From: Bacteroidales bacterium
GTDB taxonomy: Bacteria; Bacteroidota; Bacteroidia; Bacteroidales; Muribaculaceae
Direction of reading: 5' to 3'
Assembly (NCBI GenBank): GCA_900769345.1
Contig: CAAGGJ010000015.1
Span: 1 to 9,755, forward strand
Length of the DNA: 9,755 nt
Made by a program: the position numbers and the translations under genes. The notes under the pieces are model-generated. The model did no database searches and was not told the origin of the DNA. It worked only from the letters and a program-made list of their open reading frames with translations. How positions within the stretch are numbered: the stretch's first letter is position 1; each line of letters opens with the position of its first letter. Below, piece after piece: positions 1 to 9,600 of this stretch.

Positions 1-24
1 AGCTCCTTTGCTCACGTCGTCCAC

Positions 25-53
25 TGACGCCCTTATGCCACGGCTCGGCGTCA
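25..53. repeat. Small perfect inverted repeat (hairpin)
   Basis: TGACGCC at 25-31 is the exact reverse complement of GGCGTCA at 47-53, with a 15-base spacer that itself contains GCC..GGC. A second tiny hairpin follows at once (ATGC 55-58, loop TTC, GCAT 62-65). Neither is followed by a T-run on either strand, so a classical intrinsic terminator is not supported. They could be structure in an upstream transcript or chance pairings. Confidence 0.35.
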
Positions 54-268
54 CATGCTTCGCATAACATGGCAGGTGACAAGGCAACGCATATCTCGCA
101 GATGGCGCAAATAATTCTCTTCAATCCAATTAATCAGCGTGAGAGCCATTCACCCTACTTTCGCGGTATCCGCAGTTTCTGCAAAAGGCATGCGAATGTA
201 TTGCCATACACCCCTACAATTATTCATGGGCGCTGTTTTGTTGTTTTAACAAATTTGCTAAATCAACA

Positions 269-312
269 ATTTGACGATTTGACAAATTATATTTATTATT
301 CTATTTGTCAAA
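269..312. promoter_or_regulatory. Ten-base perfect inverted repeat with an extra half-site; candidate operator
   Basis: TTTGACAAAT at 278-287 and ATTTGTCAAA at 303-312 are exact reverse complements separated by a 15-base all-A/T (one C) spacer. The left arm is preceded by another copy of its core: ATTTGAC occurs at 269-275 and again at 277-283, an 8-base period. The arrangement resembles a binding site for a dimeric regulator, or an AT-rich hairpin in the leader RNA. The arms also supply a weak Bacteroides-type promoter match (TTTG at 278-281, 18 bases, then TCTATTTG at 300-307, one mismatch to TAnnTTTG), so a regulator bound here could block that promoter. The symmetry is directly visible; the function is inferred. 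Confidence 0.4.
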
Positions 313-338
313 AAATTTATCATTCTTTCAAAAAATTT
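308..338. repeat. Eleven-base direct repeat, 20-base period
   Basis: TCAAAAAATTT occurs at 308-318 and again at 328-338, exactly 20 bases apart, which is about two helical turns. The first copy overlaps the right arm of the inverted repeat at 278-312. A little further on, TTGTCA occurs at 350-355 and 360-365, 10 bases apart. The phased A-tracts could bend the DNA or act as same-face binding sites. In so AT-rich a stretch, chance cannot be excluded. Confidence 0.4.
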
Positions 339-385
339 CCCAGCGGCAGTTGTCAATGCTTGTCATTTCGATTATTTTTAGTTTA

Positions 386-415
386 TTTGCATTATATATT
401 TCTAAAAAAGTTTTG
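386..415 (+). promoter_or_regulatory. Possible Bacteroidota-type promoter for the giant gene
   Basis: The Bacteroides housekeeping promoter consensus is TTTG at -33 and TAnnTTTG at -7, separated by about 19-21 bases. Here TTTG at 386-389 is followed after 18 bases by AAGTTTTG at 408-415, one mismatch from the -7 element. Transcription would start near 422 and leave a leader of about 100 bases before the ATG at 522. A weaker alternative is the pair at 278-281 and 300-307. TTAGTTTG at 483-490 also resembles a -7 element but has no correctly spaced upstream partner. Such short motifs arise easily in AT-rich DNA, so this is only a candidate. Confidence 0.25.
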
Positions 416-521
416 TAGAGCGGAAAACCTTCACGCAATAAACAAATACATCTTTAGTAAAGGATTTTTTTGGTTCAGTCACTTAGTTTGAAACAAACAA
501 AACAATTTAAATAATTACATT

Positions 522-668
522 ATGGTAAACAAAAAAGAAAAACCAATTCCACCCAGGCGAAGGGACACTATGTCTCCTCCATGGGAATCGTTGCCAATGC
601 TGCGGCATCTGGCACGACTATTTATTGTTGTGACGATGGCGTTAGCCTTTGCCCCCGCAGCAAATGCT
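522..668 (+). other. N-terminal signal peptide with uncertain start
   Basis: A basic stretch (RRR at residues 12-14; R28, R32) precedes a hydrophobic core at residues 33-45 (LFIVVTMALAFAP) and a likely signal peptidase I site after AANA at 46-49, before Asn50-Gln51. No Cys lies at the +1 position. Three in-frame ATGs are possible starts: 522, 570 (M17) and 597 (M26). The ATG at 522 follows a purely AT-rich leader, common in Bacteroidota. The ATG at 570 has GAAGGGA about 5-11 bases upstream, a weak Shine-Dalgarno-like match. Starting at 522 gives a long 49-residue signal; starting at 570 gives a more usual 33 residues. All three keep the hydrophobic core. Confidence 0.8.
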
Positions 669-3600
669 AATCAATTCTCGGAAGCCAGCATCAAGTTTGA
701 GTCGCTCGACATGAATGCCAAACAGGGTGTTCTCGTCGTTACGATTCCTTCCTATGACGACCACGATGACGACGAAGCCATGTCATGGCAAGATGGTCAC
801 AACTCTGGCATTTGGATTAATGGCAAGCAAATTGTGCGGTTCACTTCGCGAATATCTGCCGGAACTAACCAAGATGACCGTAAATATTATTGGCACAAAA
901 CGTATATTTATGGCGATAATGGCAAAAACTTCAACACATATGTTGAAAAAATGTTTGTGGAAGAAACCTGGAACTTTGTCAATGATAAAAATCAGGATTA
1001 TGGGTCTGCATATTCCACCCCGCAACTAAGGGATATAACCTCCGGCCAAGGGTCAGATGACCATGGCAAATATAAACAAGTATATCTCCAGAAGGTAGAC
1101 AATGGCCAAACTTATGCCACATATAGGATTTATTTAAAAGGCAATTTTTTACGCGATTCACTTTCAAATGGCACGAAATCCATAAAAGTGAAAGTATTCC
1201 AAAGGATGGATGTCAATGGTGGTAATGACTATGAATTTTCAAAAGAAGTTACTCTCAACACCTATACATTGCCAACTGCACCTACTTTCTCATACGACTT
1301 TAGTTCAAATGCAGGTTACTATAAGTTTAAGATACAGAACACAAAATCGGGCGATAGTTACAAAATCTCTAACCCGACCGGTATTGTAAACTACTATACT
1401 ACAATCAATTCTACATCGGTTGATAACGACATCTATGCAGAAAATAATGACCATGTAAATGTGGTGGTTAATTATCGTTCGAAGATTAACGATTATGTTA
1501 ATATTGAAAACACCTACACCACTAAGCTCAAAGCCTATCCGTGGCCATCGAATTTCGGCGGTGAATTCAACGCTTCCACAAATGGCAAGGTGCTTTTGTC
1601 ATGGTACATTCCCAAGACTTACAGCAGCGGAAATGACTGCCAGGAAGGCGACGAATTTGAACTGCAACGTAGTACCGATAGCAACTTCTCAGCATCAAAT
1701 ACCACTACACTATCAACCAAGGTACAATACAATCGTTCAACCCAAGACTACAAGCTCTACGATGATGTGAGTGGCACCAAATTTGATGGCACATATTACT
1801 ATCGCATTCGCCGAACAGCTTCGGCTTCGAAATGGGGTTGGAACGAATTTATCGACTGCAGTGTGCCTGTAAGCACAAAGCACAAATACATTAAGTCGGC
1901 AACAGCCGTAATGAGTGACGACACCCATGTTAAAATCACTTGGGATTACGACGACGGTAACATTTGGTCGCAAGGTTCAAAAATAACCATCACGCGATTC
2001 AATACAGCTAAAGGAACGTCTTATTCTAAAGAACTCTCTGACGAAGAAATCAACGCCCGCAGCTACACCGAAGAGCTCACCACATCGTGCGACGTTTACA
2101 CCTTCGACATTGCGGTTGTTCCAGGAAACACGCAATACCAACGTCAAACAAGCGTTGAGGTTTCTTGTCCCAACCCGATTTTCATTGCCAATGTGGGTCA
2201 AGTGACCTCGCTTTCAGCCTCTAAAGGCTATTTCAGCGACCACGTTGAACTGGAATGGACAAGCGACCAGAAGCCAATCGACGTATTCTCGATTCGTGCT
2301 CGCGAATATGGTTCGGGCGAGGATTTCCGCCAAATCGACCAAGTTTCAGCCAATATGGCTTCGAAAGATTATTCCTACACCGACATCAAGTCGAATCCGG
2401 GTGTAGTTTACGAATATCAGATTGCTGCTGTAACCAAGTGCGGCACACAAACCGTGGAGGAAGTCTATGACAAGATAGAAGTGGGCTTCCGCACTCCAAC
2501 GGGCGACATCTACGGCCGCGTCACCTTTGAGAGCGGTCAGGCAGTGCCCGACGCTGAAGTGCGCGCCGAAGTGAGCGACGGCACCGGCATCACCGGCAAG
2601 GCTTATCGCTTCAACGGCAGCAACAAGCTCACCACCGACACTACTTTAGTGCTGAAAAATGCCACCAATGCAACCCTCGAAGCTTGGGTTAAGCCTGAAG
2701 GCAACGGCGTGATTGTGAAAAAACCGGGAATGTACACCCTGGAATATCTCAACGACAAATTTAAATTCACCGTTGGCGGTTCGCAGAGCGTAACCACAAC
2801 CGACAATGTGAGCAAGTTCACCAAATCGGCGTCGTTTGTTCACGTCTCGGCAGTGGCTGACACCGATAAAATCTATCTCTACGTCAACGACACCATTCAA
2901 GCCGTAGTCAACCGCACTGCAACAGTGACTGACAACAACTCTCAAGTGGAGATTGGCGAAGGCTTCAAGGGTGTGATTGACGACGTGCGTCTGTGGAGCG
3001 TGGCTCGCGACAGCATCAACATTGCTCGCGACTATGGCCGCTACATCGTTGGTAACGAAACAGGCCTCGATGCTTACTATACATTCGACTACTCGGTTAG
3101 CACTCAATTCTTCGACATCTCTTATAAAGGCACCAAGTACAACAAGAATCACGGTTCGGTGAGCGGTGCTACACTCGTTGAAGACGACGTGCCAACCACA
3201 TCGCAGCTGGGCTTCCGCAGCTACACCGACACCGACGGCTCGTACTCGCTGCGCTCGCTGCCATATCGCGGCAACGGAACCACCTACATGGTGATTCCAC
3301 GCCTCGGCATTCACAAATTCGAATCGGAAAAGGAATTGCGTCTGCTGAGCGAGAAATCGCAAAGCCACACCGTGAACTTCACTGATAAATCGTCGTTCGA
3401 AGTATCGGGTAAAGTTTACTATGATGGCGGAGAAGTTCCTGTTGAAGGCGTAATGTTCAAAGTTGACGGCGTGGTAGTGATGGACGGCAAGAACAACATC
3501 ATCAAAACAGACGCCGACGGTCATTTCACCATCAACGTGCCTGTAGGCACTCACGAAGTGCGTGCCGAATTGGCAAACCACACCTTCAAGAAAGACGGCC

Positions 3601-6600
3601 GCATCACCAACCTCGACGGCAGCGACCGTAACTATCAGGATATGCTCCCAGGCGTCGAAATTATCGACATCACACGCGTGCGCTACATTGGCCGTGTTGC
3701 CGGCGGTGGCATTCAAGAGGAATATCCTTTGGGACACTCGCTCTCGAAGAACAACCTTGCCGACGGCATCAAGGTGACCCTCACTTATCAAGGCAAATAT
3801 GAAGCATATAGCGGCAGCGTAGAAAAAAACTACGAGCATTTCGACAATCCTTACGTGAAGGGTGGTCCTAAGACCAACACTGCAAATTTCAGTGGCAACA
3901 CCATCACCGTAATCCCGAATGCCGAAACCGGCGAATTTATGGTTGACTTGCTTCCGTTGTCGTATAGTGTAAAAGTCGCTGTGCCTGGATATGATAACAT
4001 TTCTGGCAACAACGAACCCGTTGACCTAACCAACTGCTTCGTTAAGCAGTATAGCGTGAACGAATATGTCGACTCGGTTTCGGTTGAAGGGCAATACATC
4101 AACCGCACCGACTCGGTTGAATACAACCAGATGTCGAAGTTCATTGCCAAGGTCGACCCATCTATTTTGGTTAAACAATTAGAAAACGGCTCGGAGATTG
4201 ACTATTTTGGTAAAGAAAAAATCAAAGTGACGACTTTGGACAACAGTAATTCGTATGAACTCACAACCTACGACAAGGATACCGGAAAATATGTCATCGG
4301 AATGCCTATCTACGAGCAATACCAGAACGTAACATTTGGCATCACTACAGCCGAAGTGTATCGCTACAAAGATGTCAACGGCAATGACAAAGAAGGCGTT
4401 GAAGAAGACATTGTAGCTGTACCTGAAGCCACCCTTTCATTTGGCGGCGACTTGGCATACTCTGGTAAAGGCGAAGAAGATGAAGAAGAAGGTGATGATG
4501 AGGAAATAGTAACCGACGAAAACGGCTATGCCGAATGGACATTCCAGGTAGACGAACCTAATACTACAAGCGGTTTGCGTTCAGTGAGTATGACAATGAC
4601 TTACGACGGCAGCGACAAGCCTATTGATTGGGACGGCAAGTTCAACGCCGTTGTTATTGGCTCAGTCATTAACGGTAGCGACTTCATTACCGAAGGTCCC
4701 GACAAACTGATGTTTGTGCTTCGCGACCCTCCGGGCACCAACAGTTATTCATACCTCGAAAAGGGCATAACCGTATCGCGAACCAGCTCATATACTGGTG
4801 AATTGGTTAATAATTTTAATATTACTTCCACAAAAAAAGTTGGTGCTGCAGTGATTACCTTCGTCGGTCTTGGCGCGGGTTCTATTAACAACACCGAACT
4901 TAAGAATGAGAATGGTTTCGGGGTATCTCAAACCACAATGATAGGTGGCACCAACTCCGACTATTCTGAGTTTAGCACAACTACTCGATTCACCACAAGC
5001 TCTGAACCGCTTTATGTAGGTTCAAACGGCGACTTATATGTGGGTTACTCTACCAATATTGGCGTTGGCACTACCGACAATATTGCTGTGATGAGTCAAA
5101 AGGACTATAAGAAAAACATTGATGCTTATACCGTTTTAGAGGACTTAACTTCGAAAGATGCCGAATACGTAGTTGTGAAAACACGGGGATTAAGTCTGGC
5201 GGAGAAATATAAGACGATGTTCGCATATCCTCAGGTTTTCCTCGAAAACACCATGATACCGAAGTGGAAGGATACGCGAAACCAACTTCTCCACCAAGAA
5301 GGCGAAGTGTCTGACTGGCAAGCATTAGCCGATAGTACAAAGACAAATTACTATGTTTCTAAGCTCCCTACCGACAACCCGAACTTTGGTCGCAGCAACA
5401 ACGACCCGGTGTTTGGTAACAACAACCTTGAAGACGCATTCGATGGTCCAAGCTACAAGATTTACTTCCCTACGAATTACGATAAAGTTAAAACCGATTC
5501 TATCCTCGTGTTCAACCAATCGATTGAGCGTTGGGAACAACATATTGCCGACAACGAGCAACAGAAGGTTAATGCAGAACCGTTGAACAACGTCTCGTTC
5601 CAAGCCGGTGGCACATACGCTTATTCCGAAAGTTTTGCCACCACTCGCACCGAAACACAACGTTTTTCATTTACTCTTGCAGGAAATTATTTTAATGATT
5701 TTGGTGTTAACAACAATAGCGCAGGATTTATCATATCAATCGACGAGAATGCATCGACAACCCATGGCGGCGAATTTACCGACGAAGAAACGGCTGCCCA
5801 CTGCCAAGGATTTGAACTTGTGGAGAGTGGCGATGACGACTATATCAGCGTTGATATATGCCGTGAAACGGGCTATAATAAGGACGGCGAGTTCATCAAA
5901 TATAAGGATATGAACAGCGAGGAAACTCAATTCTCTACATTCATATTCAAGACCAAGGGCGGTGCAACTTCTTGCCCATACGAAGGCGAAGAAAAAACCC
6001 GCTACTATATGCCTGGCAAGAAAGTTCTCAACCAAGCCACTGTGCAGATTGAGGTGCCAGAACTTTCGGTCGAAAACGACTATATCCAGAATGTGCCTTC
6101 AGGCAAACCGGCTTACTTCACATTGTATCTGCGCAACAACTCACAAGCGCAAGAAGACGGCTGGTTCAACCTCTGCCTCGATGGCTCATCAAACGAAGAC
6201 GGCGCACAACTCTATATTGACGGCGCACCGGTGAGCACCACCGGCATCCCATACTTGGTTCCCGCCGGCGGCTCACTCAAAAAGACTCTGGAAGTGCGCA
6301 AAGGCAAGGCGATGACCTACGATGGCTTGCGCCTGACACTGCAATCGCAATGTCAGTGCGACCCAACCGACTTCCTCGATGACATTGTTGATGACGTGAT
6401 ACTGAAGGTCAGCTTCACACCGTCGGCTACCGACGTGAACATTAAGAGCCCATCGGACAACTGGACCTACAACACCAAGTTGCCTACCGAAGAAGTGAAC
6501 GGAAACACCAAGCATTACATGGAGATTACGCTCAACGAATTCGACGTGAACTACGACAACTTCCAACGCGTAATGCTGCAATACAAGCCGGCTTCGGGCT

Positions 6601-9600
6601 CCGACGATGATTGGATTACGTTGAAGAGTTTCTACAACGACACGATTCCATACAAAGAAGCTCTTGCAAAAAATCAGAACGCCGAGATGATTGACCCGAC
6701 GAAAGCGGGCACAATCACTTACAAGCTGTTTATGGACGACCTGCCCGACCAGCGCTACGACCTCCGCGCTGTGGGCACAAGCAAGAATGGCGTCTCTGAG
6801 GTTTATAACTACTCGGCTGTTCACAGCGGCATCAAGGATATGTATAACCCTCGCCTGTTCGGCAGCGCACAACCTGCCAACGGCGTGCTCACTGTGAACG
6901 ACGAAATTCGCCTCAACTTCAACGAAACCATTGCCGAAGGCTTGCTCACCGACAACAACTTTGAGGTGACCGGCATTCGCAACGGCGCACAAACCGACCA
7001 CTCGGTTTCGGTTCGTCTCGACGGCGAAAACGACGTGCTCACCACCGAGTTCAACCGCAACTGGCACAACAAGCCGCTCACCGTGGAAATGTGGGTTCTT
7101 GCCGACAAGCCACAAGATGCAGTTCTCTTCAGCCAAGGCACAGCCAACAGCGCTATTGAACTGGGCATCACCGCCGACAATCGCCTCAAAGTGAAAGTAG
7201 GCGACAAGACCATCATCAGCGACAAGCAAGTTGCCTACGACCAAGGCACTTGGGCTCACGTGGCAATGACCTACGACGGCGAAGAAAAAGTGAGCGCATT
7301 CTATAACTTTGTTGAATACATCAGCGAAGTTGAAACCAACGGCTTCGACGGCGAAGGCACCTACACCTTCGGCGCAAGCATCGACGGCAAAAACAACTTC
7401 GCAGGAAACATGCACAACGCACGCATCTGGGACAAGGTGGTTTCGTCGGCTCGCCTGCAGACTAACAGCCTCACCCTGCTCTCTGGCTCCGAAAGCAACC
7501 TCTTGGCTTACTACCCGATGAGCGAAGCCCGCGGCGACATGCTCGCCGACAAGGCTCACGGTGCTAACCTCGAGCTCAATGGCGGCACTTGGGTTGTTCC
7601 TGAAGGTCGTGCTGTTAAACTCGACGGCACTCGCCACCTCGACATCTCGTCGGGCAGCTCGTGCGTAATCGATTCGTCGATGGACTACACCATGGAATTG
7701 TGGTTCAAGGCTGAAGAAGGTCAGAAGAACGCTGCAATCATTTCTAACGGACGTGGCGACGGCGGCGACTTCAACCACTCGTTCAACGAGTTCTGCCTCG
7801 GATTCGACGAGGAAGGCCGACTCGCATTCAGCAACAACGGCACCACTGCCACTTGCACCGGAACATTCAACGACAACAACTGGCACCACGCTGCCGTAGC
7901 CGTGAACCGCACCAGCGGACGCGCTCAAATCTACGTCGACGGTAAGCTCAACACCTACTTCGACGCAAACGACCTGGGCGGCATCTCGTCGGCTTACTTC
8001 AACCTCGGTGCCCGCGTTTGGAGTTCCGACACCACCAGCGTTAAGACCACCGACAACTATTTCAAGGGCGAAATCGACGAATTCCGCATGTGGAAACTCT
8101 ACCGCAGCGAGTCGATTGTTTCTGAAACATTCACTCAACAACTCGACGGCACCGAACAGGGCTTGATGGCTTACTATCCGTTTGAGACTTACGTCAACAA
8201 CGATGGCATCAAGGAACTCACGTTCTCGGCAAGCGATGCCAAGGTGCAACGCGATGCTTCAATGGTGGTTAAGCCTATCGAAATCACCGACAGCCTCGCC
8301 ACCATATCCAAGGTTTCGGCTCCGGTTAAGAGCAAGGGTCCGGTTAGCAAACTGCTCTACGACTTTGTGGTTAACAACGACGCACTCATCATCACCCTCA
8401 AAGAACCGTACGAGCGCATCGAAAAAACCATCGTTACATTCACTGTCGACGGTGTACGCGACCTCAACGGCAACGAGATTGTAAGCCCAATCACTTGGAG
8501 CGCTTACATCGACCGCAACCAACTCAAGTGGTCGGAATCGAGCTTGTCGGTCAGCAAGATGGTTCAAGAAGAAAAGCAATTCACCGTACGAGCCAACAAC
8601 AACGGCGGTTCAATTCAGCACTACACCATCGAGAATATGCCGTCATGGCTCGACGTAACGCCTTCGAGCGGCACTATCGACCCGGTTTCGGGCGTCGACA
8701 TCAAGTTCACCGTCGATGCTGGCCTCAACATCGGCACATATGACGAAGTGATTTATCTGCGCAACGACAACAACGTGGTTGAAGCACTCGAGCTCACCGT
8801 TAAGGTTGATGGCGAAAAACCATCGTGGAGCGTCAACCCTGCCGACTATCAATACAACATGTCGATTTTCGGCAAGATGCTCATCAACAACACTTATTCA
8901 TCTGACGAAGAGGACATCCTCGCCGCATTCGACGGCAACGAGTGCGTGGGCATTTGCACTAACAAGTACTACAAGGTCAACGACATGTGGTACGCTATGC
9001 TCACCGTCTACTCTAACCAGACCGAAGCAAGCAAGGACCTCGAATTCCGCATCTGGGACGCAAGCACCGGCTCTACTTACATTGCCGAACCTTCGTCGCC
9101 AATTCACTTCGTGAACAACAGCGTGATTGGCTCGCCAAGCAACCCGGTTGTATTCACCGCTAAGGACATGCGCGTTCAGCAAATCAACCTCGCCGAAGGC
9201 TGGAGCTGGATTTCGCTCAACGTCAACAACAAGAACCTTAGCGACATCAACGCTCTGCTTGCCGGCAACACCTGGACCGCCGACGACCTGCTCAAGAGCG
9301 AAACCGACGGCTTCGTTTCTTACTCGTCTAATGGTTGGGTGGGCACTCTGCCTGCACTCAACAACACTTCGATGTACATGATGCGCAGCGCCAAGGCTAT
9401 GACGCTCGACATCTCGGGCGCTCCTATCGACACCAAGACTTGCAAGCTCAGCATCATCGGCACCAAGGACGACGGCACCGCTCGCTGGAACTACATCTCC
9501 TATCTGCCTGCCGACAACATGACGCTCAAGGAAGCTCTCGCCGGTTACGAGGCTTCGGAAGGCGACATCGTGAAGTCGCAAACCGCAGTGGCTATGTACG

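Larger units (their letters stand above)
1..521. other. Upstream region without a supported gene; AT-rich leader
   Basis: No gene is supported here. Positions 1 to about 235 have roughly balanced base composition. From about 236 to 521 the sequence is strongly A+T rich with long T and A runs, as expected of a Bacteroidota intergenic leader. A forward open frame at 69-491 crosses both halves, but its translation looks random (many Phe, Ile, Tyr and Cys, no recognisable motif). On the reverse strand a frame runs from a TTG at 124 (or an ATG at 70) off the left edge, giving 41 or 23 codons. It is Cys-rich and could be the start of a divergent gene, but it is too short to judge. I see no tRNA, rRNA or known riboswitch. 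The leader carries the repeats and weak promoter matches listed separately. Confidence 0.6.

Noticed and set aside
25..65. Rho-independent terminator of an upstream gene
   Set aside because: The hairpins are short, and neither strand has a T-run after the stem.
278..312. Invertible promoter (phase-variable switch)
   Set aside because: The 10-base inverted repeat encloses only 15 bases, far too little for a recombinase-flipped promoter segment, and no recombinase gene is visible.
69..491. Forward open frame of 140 codons upstream of the giant gene
   Set aside because: It spans a sharp change in base composition, has no coding-like codon pattern or motif, and ends in the AT-rich leader with the repeats.
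2646..3839. Reverse-strand open frame of 397 codons
   Set aside because: Same in-register antisense shadow. The forward frame carries LamG 1 and carboxypeptidase-regulatory-like motifs, and the reverse product has no recognisable feature.
6273..8249. Reverse-strand open frame of 658 codons
   Set aside because: It is in exact codon register with the giant gene and exists because that gene lacks TTA, CTA and TCA codons here. Its translation is Val/Ala/His/Glu-rich with no domain, while the forward strand encodes clear LamG domains.
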